DNA of 13,149 nt from NVQY01 sp047639325. GTDB taxonomy: Bacteria > Pseudomonadota > Alphaproteobacteria > Rhodobacterales > Rhodobacteraceae. The notes under the pieces were generated by a model, which saw only the letters and a list, made by a program, of their open reading frames with translations, did not search any database and was not told the DNA's origin. Shown here piece by piece: positions 1 through 6,140 of this stretch (its first letter is position 1; every line of letters begins with the position of its first letter). Where the stretch lies: assembly GCA_047639325.1 (NCBI GenBank), contig JBLINN010000095.1, positions 1 through 13,149 of the forward strand. Reading direction: 5' to 3'. Made by a program: the position numbers and the translations under genes.

Positions 1-66
1 CTGGCGCATGCGCAGGCCGGGGCCGAGGGGCTTTTTGCCCTGACGCTTGACGAGTTGGGGGGATAG
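1..66 (+). CDS. C-terminal end of an upstream gene (partial)
   Basis: Frame 1 is open from the window edge to a TAG at 64-66 and gives 21 residues ending LFALTLDELGG. Most third positions are G or C, as in the other genes here, so this is probably the tail of a real protein whose body lies outside the window. The fragment is too short to assign a family. It ends just before or slightly within the candidate starts of the next gene, which suggests the two are co-transcribed. Confidence 0.45.
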   Translation: MAHAQAGAEGLFALTLDELGG

Positions 67-70
67 GCGC

Positions 71-1117
71 GTGGACGGAACTGCCCCAGTGACCATGCGC
101 TATCCATGGGACACGCCGCCCGCACAGGGACAGGCGATCGAAGTGGCCCCCGGTGTGCTGTGGATGCGTCTGCCGCTGCCGATGAAGCTGGATCATGTGA
201 ATGTTTACGCGCTGGATGACGGCGATAGCTGGACGGTGATCGACACTGGTTTTGCCTCCAAAACCTCGCGCCGGATCTGGGGCGAGTTGCTGGCCGGGCC
301 ATTGGGTGGCAAACCGGTCTGCCGTGTGGTTGTCACGCATCACCATCCCGATCATGTCGGCCTTGCCGGATGGTTCCAGTCCGAACACGGCGCCGAGCTG
401 ATCACCACCCGCACCGCCTGGCTGTTTGCCCGCATGTTGCTGCTGGACGAACAACCCGCCCCCACCGCCGAAACGGTGGATTTCTGGCGCAGTGCAGGCA
501 TGGACCCGGATATTCTGGCCAAACGGATGGTGGAGCGCCCGTTCAACTATGCCGATATCGTCGCGCCGATGCCGCTGGGGTTCCGGCGTGTTGCCCAAGG
601 CGACACGATTGTCATGGGCGGGCGCACTTGGGACGTGCATATCGGCAATGGCCACGCCCCCGAACACGCGACATTCTGGAGCCGGGACGACAATCTGATC
701 CTGTCTGGCGACCAAATCCTGGCCTCGATCAGCCCAAACATCGGCGTCTACGCCACCGAGCCCGAGGCCGATCCGCTGGGCGGCTGGCTAGAGGCCTGCG
801 AGCGCCTGTCTTTGATGGCGCGCCCGGATCATCTGGTGCTGGGGGGGCACAAGCTGCCGTTTACCGGCCTGCCAGTGCGGATGCGCCAGTTGGTTGATAA
901 CCATCACGGAGCGCTTACCCGGTTGCTGGAGCATCTAGACAGCCCCAAACCGGCATCGTCCTGTTTTTCAACGCTGTTCAAGCGTCATATCGACGAGGGG
1001 ATATATGGGCTGGCGTTGGTTGAATCCATTGCCCATGTGCAGCATCTATACCTTGAAGGCCGGGTGACCCGGACCAAGGGGGAAAATGGCGAATGGCTGT
1101 ATCAGCGCAAGGATTAA
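71..1117 (+). CDS. MBL-fold metallo-hydrolase (TTHA1429-like, glyoxalase II-related)
   Basis: This is a soluble metallo-beta-lactamase-fold hydrolase of about 348 residues. The metal motif THHHPDH supplies H90, H92, D94 and H95 (numbered from the GTG at 71). Further likely ligands are H195 in GNGHAPEH, D214 in LSGDQ, and H260 in VLGGHKLPF, so the binuclear metal site looks complete. The C-terminal ~80 residues are helical and probably form the winged-helix-like tail of this subfamily. The substrate cannot be read from sequence; relatives cleave thioesters, lactones or similar bonds. The start is uncertain. GTG at 71 has a GGGGGGA run 7 nt upstream, while GTG at 89 and ATG at 95 would begin the protein at VTMRYPW or MRYPW, closer to what I recall for relatives. 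The next gene begins 6 nt after the stop, suggesting an operon. Confidence 0.88.
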   Translation: MDGTAPVTMRYPWDTPPAQGQAIEVAPGVLWMRLPLPMKLDHVNVYALDDGDSWTVIDTGFASKTSRRIWGELLAGPLGGKPVCRVVVTHHHPDHVGLAGWFQSEHGAELITTRTAWLFARMLLLDEQPAPTAETVDFWRSAGMDPDILAKRMVERPFNYADIVAPMPLGFRRVAQGDTIVMGGRTWDVHIGNGHAPEHATFWSRDDNLILSGDQILASISPNIGVYATEPEADPLGGWLEACERLSLMARPDHLVLGGHKLPFTGLPVRMRQLVDNHHGALTRLLEHLDSPKPASSCFSTLFKRHIDEGIYGLALVESIAHVQHLYLEGRVTRTKGENGEWLYQRKD

Positions 1118-1123
1118 CCGGGA

Positions 1124-1576
1124 ATGGATGACAAGATCGACACCTCTGTCGAGGCCGCCGAGGCGGCGATTTTGCCGCGGATGCACGAGGTGCATACTGA
1201 TCCTGACAGCTGTGCCGGGCTGGATTGCGTGCCCGAAGAGGTGATGCAGCCGGTTGATGGCAAAAGCCCGGCGCAATGGGCGTATGAACGGCTGATCCTG
1301 TATATCCAGAACTTTGAAAAGCAGTTGGATGGCACCCATGAGGTGGCGATGGGGTTCACTGGTGGCGATGCGGGTGTGCTGCGGATCGAGGGCCTGGGCT
1401 ATTTCGACCCGGACATCGTGACGTTTTATGGCAGCGATGCGTCGGGGATCAAAACCCAGCTGGTGCAGCATGTCAGCCAGCTGAGCGTGATGCTGCGCGC
1501 CTTGCCCAAGCCCGCCGAAGACGGCCCGGCAACGCGCATCGGGTTCCGGCTGGCGGCCGAACTGGAAAAGGGCTGA
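1124..1576 (+). CDS. DUF6173-like protein
   Basis: This is a soluble 150-residue protein with no signal peptide or membrane segment. The ATG at 1124 is preceded by AAGGA at 1109-1113 with 10-nt spacing, and lies 6 nt after the MBL hydrolase stop. The middle contains the blocks SPAQWAYERLILYIQNFEK (about residues 48-66), HEVAM, and GYFDPDIVTFYG (about 92-103), then a helix with QLSVMLRALPK and a final RIGFRLAAELEKG. This pattern matches my memory of the DUF6173 family, common in Rhodobacteraceae and of unknown function. The N-terminal ~45 residues are acidic and probably disordered. No catalytic motif is visible. The family name is from recall and has not been searched. Confidence 0.75.
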   Translation: MDDKIDTSVEAAEAAILPRMHEVHTDPDSCAGLDCVPEEVMQPVDGKSPAQWAYERLILYIQNFEKQLDGTHEVAMGFTGGDAGVLRIEGLGYFDPDIVTFYGSDASGIKTQLVQHVSQLSVMLRALPKPAEDGPATRIGFRLAAELEKG

Positions 1577-1665
1577 TCGCGCGCCTGCACCCTTGACCTT
1601 ACCCGCCCGACCGGGTTGACGTTCAATGGCGCGGGTCAACTGCGGGTCATTGAGGAGTTAAGCCG

Positions 1666-3510
1666 TTGAGTGCGTTTTCCACCGTTAAACTGGCCTATGG
1701 CGATGCCTGGGACCGCCGCCGAATTTTTGTAACCATTTTGGTGGTGTTGCGGCTGGGCGCATATGCGCTGATCGCGCCGATCTTGGCCGGGCTGATCAAT
1801 CTGGGCGTGTCGCTGTCGGATCAGGCCGCGTTGACCGATCAGGATATCGCGATGTTCATCCTGACCCCGGTGGGGTTTGTGGCAACGCTGGCGGTTCTGG
1901 GCGTGCTGATAATGGTTGAAATCGGCGGTTTTGCGATGATGGCAGCGGTATTGCGGGCGCAGACCCCCAACCGAGTACAGGCCATACGGATGGCATTTCA
2001 CGCCATGGGGCGGCGCAGCCATGCGTTGCTGATCTTTGCGGTGCTGTTTGTGCTGCGGGTTCTGGTATTGGCGCTGCCATTTGTGGTGGCTGGGTTGCTG
2101 GTGGCCAAGCGCTACCTGACCGAGTTTGATATCAATTATTACCTGACGTTTCACCCGCCCGAGTTCATTATGGCGGTGGGCCTGATCGGGGCCATTGTAC
2201 TGGTGATGGCGCTGGTGTTGTTGCGGGTGTTGTCGGGATGGGCGCTGGCGCTGCATCTGGTGGTGTTTGCCGATGTCGCCCCCCGCGCCGCCTTTGGCCA
2301 AAGTGCCGCCCGGATGCAGGGGCACCGGGGGCGATTACAGGTTCAGCTGCTGATCTGGCTGGTGGCCCGGGTGGTTCTGGTCAGCGGGCTGGGGCTGGTT
2401 GCCGGGGCGGTTTTGAACCTGATACCACTGACCCCCGGCGATGGGCTGCGGCTGGCGCTGTTGCTGACACTGATCGTGGTGGCAGTGTGGACATTGGCGG
2501 GTGTGGTTTTGGCTGCGGTGGCGCTAGGCGCGCTGGCGCGGGTGCTGGACGGGTTTTTTGAAGGCGGCAAACTGCTGGAACCGGCGGCGGCGGCCGAGGT
2601 CGCCAGCTTGCGGCGACGTCTGGCCCGTGGCGCGGTGATCGGGCTGGGGCTGATCGGGTTTGGCACATGGTCGGCGATAGAGTTGCTGGACCAGATAAAG
2701 ACCGAGGACCACATAGAAATCATCGCCCATCGCGGCGCGGCGGGCAGCCGCCCGGAAAACACCATGGCATCCTTCGAAAAGGCGATCGAGGATCGGGCGG
2801 ACTGGGTTGAACTGGACGTTCAGGAAAGTGCCGATGGTCAGGTCATCGTGGTGCATGACAGCGATTTCATGAAGCTGGCGCAGGTCGACCTAAAGGTCTG
2901 GGATGCCGATCAGGCGACGCTGGCCGGGATCGATATTGGTGGTTGGTATGACCCGGCCTACAGCGATCAGCGGGTGCCGCTGTTGCGCGATGTGCTGGCG
3001 ATGGCCAAGGGCCGGGCCAAGGTGTTGATCGAGCTAAAATATTACGGCCATGACGAAAAGCTGGAAGAAAGAGTGGCTTTGATCGTCGATGATCTGGACA
3101 TGGCCGATCAGGTCGCGGTGATGAGCCTGAAATACCCCGCCGTGCAAAAGATGCAGGTGCTGCGTCCGACTTGGCGCACGGGGGTTCTTGCAGCCACGGC
3201 GGTGGGTAATCTGGCCGGGCTGGACGCGGATTTCATCGCGGTGAATACCGGCATGGTAGGCCCGCGTCTGGTGGACAAGATCGAGGCGGCGGGCAAGGAT
3301 TTGTATGTCTGGACGGTGAATGACCCGCTGGAAATGTCGCAGATGATCTCGATGGGGGTGGATGGGTTGATAACCGACGAACCGGCGCTGGTGCATCAGG
3401 TTCTTGCGGTGCGCGCCGGGCTGAGCACGCCCGAGCGGTTGATCTTGTGGCTGTCGCAGGAGCTGGGCCTGAAGCTGAACCCCAAGGAATACCGTGATGG
3501 TCAGCCCTGA
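1666..3510 (+). CDS. Glycerophosphodiester phosphodiesterase with N-terminal membrane domain
   Basis: This 614-residue enzyme is predicted to hydrolyse glycerophosphodiesters to glycerol-3-phosphate and an alcohol. The N-terminal ~340 residues are a multi-pass membrane domain of the kind found ahead of some bacterial GDPD enzymes. Hydrophobic segments fall near 21-49, 63-95, 120-147, 166-204, 227-254, 262-290 and 322-340. The GDPD barrel runs from about 351 to 590. It carries H355-R356-G, E364-N-T, the metal ligands E382 and D384 in VELDVQ, and the second catalytic His H397 in VVHDSDF. Late barrel strands include VWTVNDP and GVDGLITDEP. The start is TTG, supported by GAGGAG at 1652-1657 with 8-nt spacing. 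The 89-bp gap upstream contains TTGAC-like strings but no convincing -10 element. The 3' end overlaps the next gene by 14 nt. Confidence 0.92.
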   Translation: MSAFSTVKLAYGDAWDRRRIFVTILVVLRLGAYALIAPILAGLINLGVSLSDQAALTDQDIAMFILTPVGFVATLAVLGVLIMVEIGGFAMMAAVLRAQTPNRVQAIRMAFHAMGRRSHALLIFAVLFVLRVLVLALPFVVAGLLVAKRYLTEFDINYYLTFHPPEFIMAVGLIGAIVLVMALVLLRVLSGWALALHLVVFADVAPRAAFGQSAARMQGHRGRLQVQLLIWLVARVVLVSGLGLVAGAVLNLIPLTPGDGLRLALLLTLIVVAVWTLAGVVLAAVALGALARVLDGFFEGGKLLEPAAAAEVASLRRRLARGAVIGLGLIGFGTWSAIELLDQIKTEDHIEIIAHRGAAGSRPENTMASFEKAIEDRADWVELDVQESADGQVIVVHDSDFMKLAQVDLKVWDADQATLAGIDIGGWYDPAYSDQRVPLLRDVLAMAKGRAKVLIELKYYGHDEKLEERVALIVDDLDMADQVAVMSLKYPAVQKMQVLRPTWRTGVLAATAVGNLAGLDADFIAVNTGMVGPRLVDKIEAAGKDLYVWTVNDPLEMSQMISMGVDGLITDEPALVHQVLAVRAGLSTPERLILWLSQELGLKLNPKEYRDGQP

Positions 3511-4210
3511 ACAGGGGCGGCCAACCGCCCAGTCGACACGACACAGCCCGGCCCGCGAACCGGAAAATTTCAAATTTTCCGACCCGATTTCTTTGAAAGA
3601 AATCGGTTACTGGGGCGGCGTTGTCCTGCTGGCCCTCACGATGGGCGCTGGTCTGGCGCGGGAGGGTGCCGCACAGGATAACCTGGTGGTGCGGGCGCTG
3701 GAACTGCCGTCGCACCGGGTATTGATGACGCGAATCGCCCGGCCCGGCACTTTGCTGGCAGAGTTCGAAACCGACGGCTGTTCGGGCGGGTTATCGGATG
3801 CCTGGCGGTTGGTGGCCAGTCAGTTCCCGGATTTTGCCGCAACCTATAACGATATCCCCCCGTGGGAATCCTGCTGTGTCATTCATGATCGCGCCTATCA
3901 CAATGCGGGCGGCGCGCAGACGCCCGAAGCCAGCTATGGCGCACGACTGCTGGCCGATAAGGCGCTGGAGCAATGTGTGGTTCAGACCGGCATCGCCAAC
4001 CGTGACGAGATGGCGCAAACCTATGGCGCGACACCTGATCAGGTGGTGTCTGCCTATGGCGTGATCGCCGGGGCGATGTATCTGGCGGTGCGCTTTGGCG
4101 GCGCGCCTTGTTCAGGGTTGCCCTGGCGCTGGGGGTTTGGCTTTGCCGACTGTTCCATTTTGGCCACCTCACGCGAAACTGAAGTCCTGGCCCCCCCTGC
4201 GCGGGATTGA
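3497..4210 (+). CDS. Putative phospholipase A2-like exported or membrane-anchored protein
   Basis: This 237-residue protein carries the signature of the phospholipase A2 superfamily: D93-G-C-S96 resembles the calcium loop, and C126-C127-V-I-H130-D131-R-A-Y holds the catalytic His-Asp pair in a CCxxHD context. Further cysteines at 160, 205 and 219 could form disulfides outside the cytoplasm, and a P-W-R-W-G-F-G-F block sits near the end. Residues 38-55 are hydrophobic and followed by AREGAAQD, so they may be a signal peptide or anchor. The start is doubtful. ATG at 3497 (with GTG at 3494 just before it) has AAGGAA about 7 nt upstream and overlaps the phosphodiesterase gene, but it gives a long polar N-terminus that includes a palindromic repeat (residues 22-37). 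A TTG at 3593 would give a compact signal peptide but has no visible ribosome binding site. Pairing with a glycerophosphodiester phosphodiesterase supports a lipid role. The enzyme call rests on motifs only. Confidence 0.7.
   Translation: MVSPEQGRPTAQSTRHSPAREPENFKFSDPISLKEIGYWGGVVLLALTMGAGLAREGAAQDNLVVRALELPSHRVLMTRIARPGTLLAEFETDGCSGGLSDAWRLVASQFPDFAATYNDIPPWESCCVIHDRAYHNAGGAQTPEASYGARLLADKALEQCVVQTGIANRDEMAQTYGATPDQVVSAYGVIAGAMYLAVRFGGAPCSGLPWRWGFGFADCSILATSRETEVLAPPARD
3561..3606 (+). repeat. 46-bp bipartite palindromic element, copy A (inside coding sequence)
   Basis: The element has two palindromes. The first (3561-3581) is a perfect 21-bp palindrome: arm CGGAAAATTT, centre C, mirrored arm. 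A 2-bp AC spacer follows. The second (3584-3606) is a perfect 23-bp palindrome: arm CCGATTTCTTT, centre G, mirrored arm. Copy B (7041-7086) has the same design on the opposite strand. Here the element is read in frame as residues 22-37 of the phospholipase-like protein. It is far more AT-rich than the flanking genes. Confidence 0.85.
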
Positions 4211-4275
4211 CGTGGTGACAGGCTGGCGGCAATACGATATCCAGCAAAAAGACCGCGAACGGGGATTGAGGAAAC

Positions 4276-4410
4276 ATGGCTGACTATAAACACGGCGAAA
4301 TGGATATCACGACACAGACGGATACCTTTAATGGCTTCGTCTCGTTCACCACAAAATTTGTGGTGGGGATTATTGTGCTGGTGATCTTCATGGCCATCTT
4401 CCTGACCTGA
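4276..4410 (+). CDS. aa3-type cytochrome c oxidase subunit IV (small)
   Basis: This is a 44-residue protein. The ATG at 4276 follows GAGGAAA at 4268-4274, and the TGA is at 4408-4410. The polar N-terminus (MADYKHGEMDITTQTDTF, residues 1-18) is followed by a single transmembrane helix at about residues 27-43 ending in IFLT. This is the typical form of the alphaproteobacterial aa3-type oxidase subunit IV (the COX4_pro_2 family), a one-helix accessory subunit of the terminal oxidase in the inner membrane that is not needed for catalysis in characterised relatives. No other oxidase subunit genes are nearby. The 65-bp gap upstream, after the phospholipase-like gene, shows no clear promoter. Confidence 0.85.
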   Translation: MADYKHGEMDITTQTDTFNGFVSFTTKFVVGIIVLVIFMAIFLT

Positions 4411-4427
4411 TCCGAGGTCATTCGTCT

Positions 4428-5036
4428 GTGAAACGCTTTATTTGCCTTTGTGTGATGCTACTGGCCGTGGCCGGTTGCACATCCAAACAGCCCTTTGCTG
4501 ATGACGCCTCCATTGCGGCGGTATCTTATCGCAATCCGGGTCCGGCCTCGCTGACGCTGTACACGATGATCAACAACCGCACTGGCAGGGGCGGGCATAC
4601 GTCGCTGATCATCAACGCATCCGAGCGGATCATTTTTGATCCAGCCGGATCGTTCAAGGCCGATATTGTCCCCGAGCGCAATGACGTGTTGTTTGGCATC
4701 ACCCCCCCGGTGGAACGCGCCTATCGCGGTGCCCATGCGCGCAGTACCTTCCATGTTCTGGTTCAGCATATCGACGTAACGCCGGAACAGGCCCAGGTGG
4801 CCTATCGGTTGGCGCGCAGCAATGGTCCGGTGGCGGGCACGTTCTGCGCCAGTTCCACAGCGCAATTGCTGCGTCATGTGCCGGGGTTTGAAGGCATCCA
4901 GTCAACGTTGTACCCGGTGAAGCTGTCCAACCAGTTTGGCGCGATTCCCGGGGTTACATCCGAACGGTATTACGAAAAAGACCACCCCGATTTGCAGATC
5001 GGAATGCAAAAGAGCAATGAAACGCTAAACGAGTAG
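4428..5036 (+). CDS. Lipoprotein, possibly a permuted papain-like (YiiX/NlpC-P60-related) protein
   Basis: This 202-residue protein starts at GTG 4428 with GAGG at 4414-4417 about 10 nt upstream, and lies 17 nt after the oxidase subunit. The N-terminus is a clear lipoprotein signal: MKRF, a hydrophobic stretch, then the lipobox V14-A-G-C17. The mature protein has R-G-G-H57-T-S-L-I-I followed by IIFDPAGSF, and later G-T-F-C140-A-S-S-T-A-Q-L-L. A His in a strand followed ~80 residues later by a Cys at the start of a helix is the order expected for circularly permuted papain-fold enzymes. On that reading H57 and C140 would be catalytic, acting on peptide, amide or acyl bonds at the envelope. This is a motif-level inference; the safe call is a lipoprotein of unknown function. 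The 3' end overlaps the convergent azlD by 12 bp. Confidence 0.85.
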   Translation: MKRFICLCVMLLAVAGCTSKQPFADDASIAAVSYRNPGPASLTLYTMINNRTGRGGHTSLIINASERIIFDPAGSFKADIVPERNDVLFGITPPVERAYRGAHARSTFHVLVQHIDVTPEQAQVAYRLARSNGPVAGTFCASSTAQLLRHVPGFEGIQSTLYPVKLSNQFGAIPGVTSERYYEKDHPDLQIGMQKSNETLNE

Positions 5037-5378
5037 ATAAAGCAGCCCGTAAAGGGTTGCTGCCCCCGCCAGCATGGCCGGGATCACGTTTTTTGTGGCC
5101 AATCCCACCACGATTGTCATTAGCGCCGCCAACAGCCGCGCCAGATCCGGCTGGCCTCCGGTTGCGGTGGGCCAGATCACCAGCGGCGCCACCAGCGCGG
5201 GTAGGAAAGCCACGGCAGTATAGCGCAGGTGGCGCAGCACCCAAGCTGGCATTGCGCGGTTGCCGACAAGGCCGATAAACAGGAACCGCAAGGCAAAGCT
5301 GCCAACAGCCATGCCGATGATGACAATCCACAGCGTGACCGGATCAAACCCGGTTTCAGTCATGCCCGTTTCAGTCAT
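5025..5378 (-). CDS. azlD: AzlD family small subunit of branched-chain amino acid exporter
   Basis: This is a 117-residue, highly hydrophobic protein of the AzlD family, the small partner of AzlC in LIV-E type exporters of branched-chain amino acids in the inner membrane. Three to four membrane segments are visible: LWIVIIGMAVGSFALRFLF (about 16-34), the block TAVAFLPALVAPLVIW (54-69), and two C-terminal helices. The R-x-L-F-I-G pattern after the first helix and the AFLPALVAPLV block are typical. The start ATG (5376-5378) overlaps the azlC stop as ATGA, so translation is probably coupled; AAAGGGG lies about 8 nt upstream. The N-terminus reads MTETGMTETG because of a 15-bp duplication, so a second start five codons in is possible. 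The 3' end overlaps the convergent lipoprotein gene by 12 bp. Confidence 0.9.
   Translation of the reverse strand: MTETGMTETGFDPVTLWIVIIGMAVGSFALRFLFIGLVGNRAMPAWVLRHLRYTAVAFLPALVAPLVIWPTATGGQPDLARLLAALMTIVVGLATKNVIPAMLAGAATLYGLLYLLV
5041..5061. terminator. Candidate hairpin at the convergent lipoprotein/azlD junction
   Basis: The arms AGCAGCCC (5041-5048) and GGGTTGCT (5054-5061) form an 8-bp stem with one G-U pair and a GTAAA loop. It sits 4 nt after the lipoprotein stop, so it could end that transcript or slow polymerase between convergent genes. There is no U-tract on the plus-strand side, and on the minus strand the stem lies within the last codons of azlD. A classical intrinsic terminator is therefore not established. 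Confidence 0.35.
5349..5378 (-). repeat. 15-bp tandem duplication of the azlD start
   Basis: Two adjacent 15-bp units (5349-5363 and 5364-5378) differ at two positions. Each contains an ATG followed by ACTGAAAC. The result is the repeated peptide MTETG at the AzlD N-terminus and two in-frame start codons, of which the upstream one keeps the ATGA overlap with azlC. Confidence 0.8.
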
Positions 5379-6091
5379 GACGACACCCCTTTGCGCGCCA
5401 AGATCAGTTCGGCCTGGGCCCCGGCCATCATTCCGGCGATCCCGCCGACGATCAGGCCCAGATTATAAGGCAGGCCAGCCGAGGCCAGTGCCACGCTTAT
5501 GGCGACAAAGGCTGCAATCAGGTGGGCCGTGGTGCGCAGCATTGGCGCGATCATCGCCAGAAAGGCGATCGGCAAGGCGAAATCCAGCGCCCAGCTTTCG
5601 GGAATACGTGACCCCATGATCGCCCCAAACAGCGTGCCCGATATCCAGACCGGCGCCACAATCCCGTTGGTGCCAAAGAAATAGGCCATCCGCTGGGGCG
5701 TCGTCATCGCCGGTTCGGTTTCAAACTGGATAATCGATAGCGCATAGGATTGATCGACCGTCATATAGGCCGCGAAAGCGCGTTGCCACAGCGGCGCGGC
5801 GCCCAGATAGGGGGTCAACGAGGCCGAATACATCGCCACCCGCAGGTTCACCGCAAGGGCCGAGATTAGCACAATCAGCGTTGGCGCCTGTTCATGCATC
5901 AACTGCAGGGCGGTAAATTGCGCCGCCCCGGCAAAGACGGTGATGGTAAAGGTCATCGCCTCGACCAGATTCAACCCGGCCTCGGTCGCCAATACGCCAA
6001 ACAGCATGCCAAAGGGCCCGGCCACCAAGACAAAGGGCGCGCCGTCCCAAAAACCCTTCCAGAAAAATGATTTCGCGGTGGTGCGGGTCAT
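5375..6091 (-). CDS. azlC: AzlC family branched-chain amino acid export permease
   Basis: This 238-residue inner-membrane protein is the large subunit of an AzlCD-type exporter, predicted to export branched-chain or related amino acids. Family signatures visible are GPFGMLFGVLA (25-35), TVFAGAAQFTALQL (51-64), the VNLRVAMYSASL block (81-92), TVDQSYAL (111-118), and the FFGTNGIVAPVWISGTLFG region (138-156). The hydrophobic profile suggests about seven membrane segments. The length matches the family. The start ATG (6089-6091) is preceded by AGGGG with ~7-nt spacing. It lies upstream of azlD with a 4-bp overlap. It is divergent from fdhD across a 49-bp gap, so the two promoters must overlap or lie partly in coding sequence. 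Confidence 0.93.
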   Translation of the reverse strand: MTRTTAKSFFWKGFWDGAPFVLVAGPFGMLFGVLATEAGLNLVEAMTFTITVFAGAAQFTALQLMHEQAPTLIVLISALAVNLRVAMYSASLTPYLGAAPLWQRAFAAYMTVDQSYALSIIQFETEPAMTTPQRMAYFFGTNGIVAPVWISGTLFGAIMGSRIPESWALDFALPIAFLAMIAPMLRTTAHLIAAFVAISVALASAGLPYNLGLIVGGIAGMMAGAQAELILARKGVSS

Positions 6092-6140
6092 GGCTTGCCC
6101 CTAAGCTGATACCGCCCGCATTATCGGGGATCAGGAGGGG
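6092..6140. promoter_or_regulatory. 49-bp divergent azlC/fdhD intergenic region
   Basis: The gap must hold at least part of the signals for both divergent genes. CATTATC at 6119-6125 reads as GATAAT on the minus strand, at a reasonable distance from the azlC start for a -10 element, but no good -35 is visible 16-18 bp away. AGGAGGGG at 6133-6140 is the fdhD ribosome binding site. The assignment is positional and weak. Confidence 0.35.

Noticed and set aside
1577..1665. Sigma-70-like promoter before the GDPD gene
   Set aside because: TTGACC and TTGACG strings are present, but no acceptable -10 lies at 16-18 bp from either.
1636..2325. Long minus-strand open frame opposite the GDPD membrane domain
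   Set aside because: Its translation is rich in Gln, His and Arg with no recognisable motif, while the plus strand encodes clear membrane helices. It is a shadow of GC-biased codons.
3034..3573. Minus-strand open frame opposite the GDPD barrel end
   Set aside because: Low-complexity His/Arg/Gln translation, no ribosome binding site, and it covers confirmed coding sequence on the other strand.
4095..4283. Small plus-strand open frame spanning the gap before the oxidase subunit
   Set aside because: It lies mostly over the phospholipase-like gene in another frame and has no recognisable protein features.
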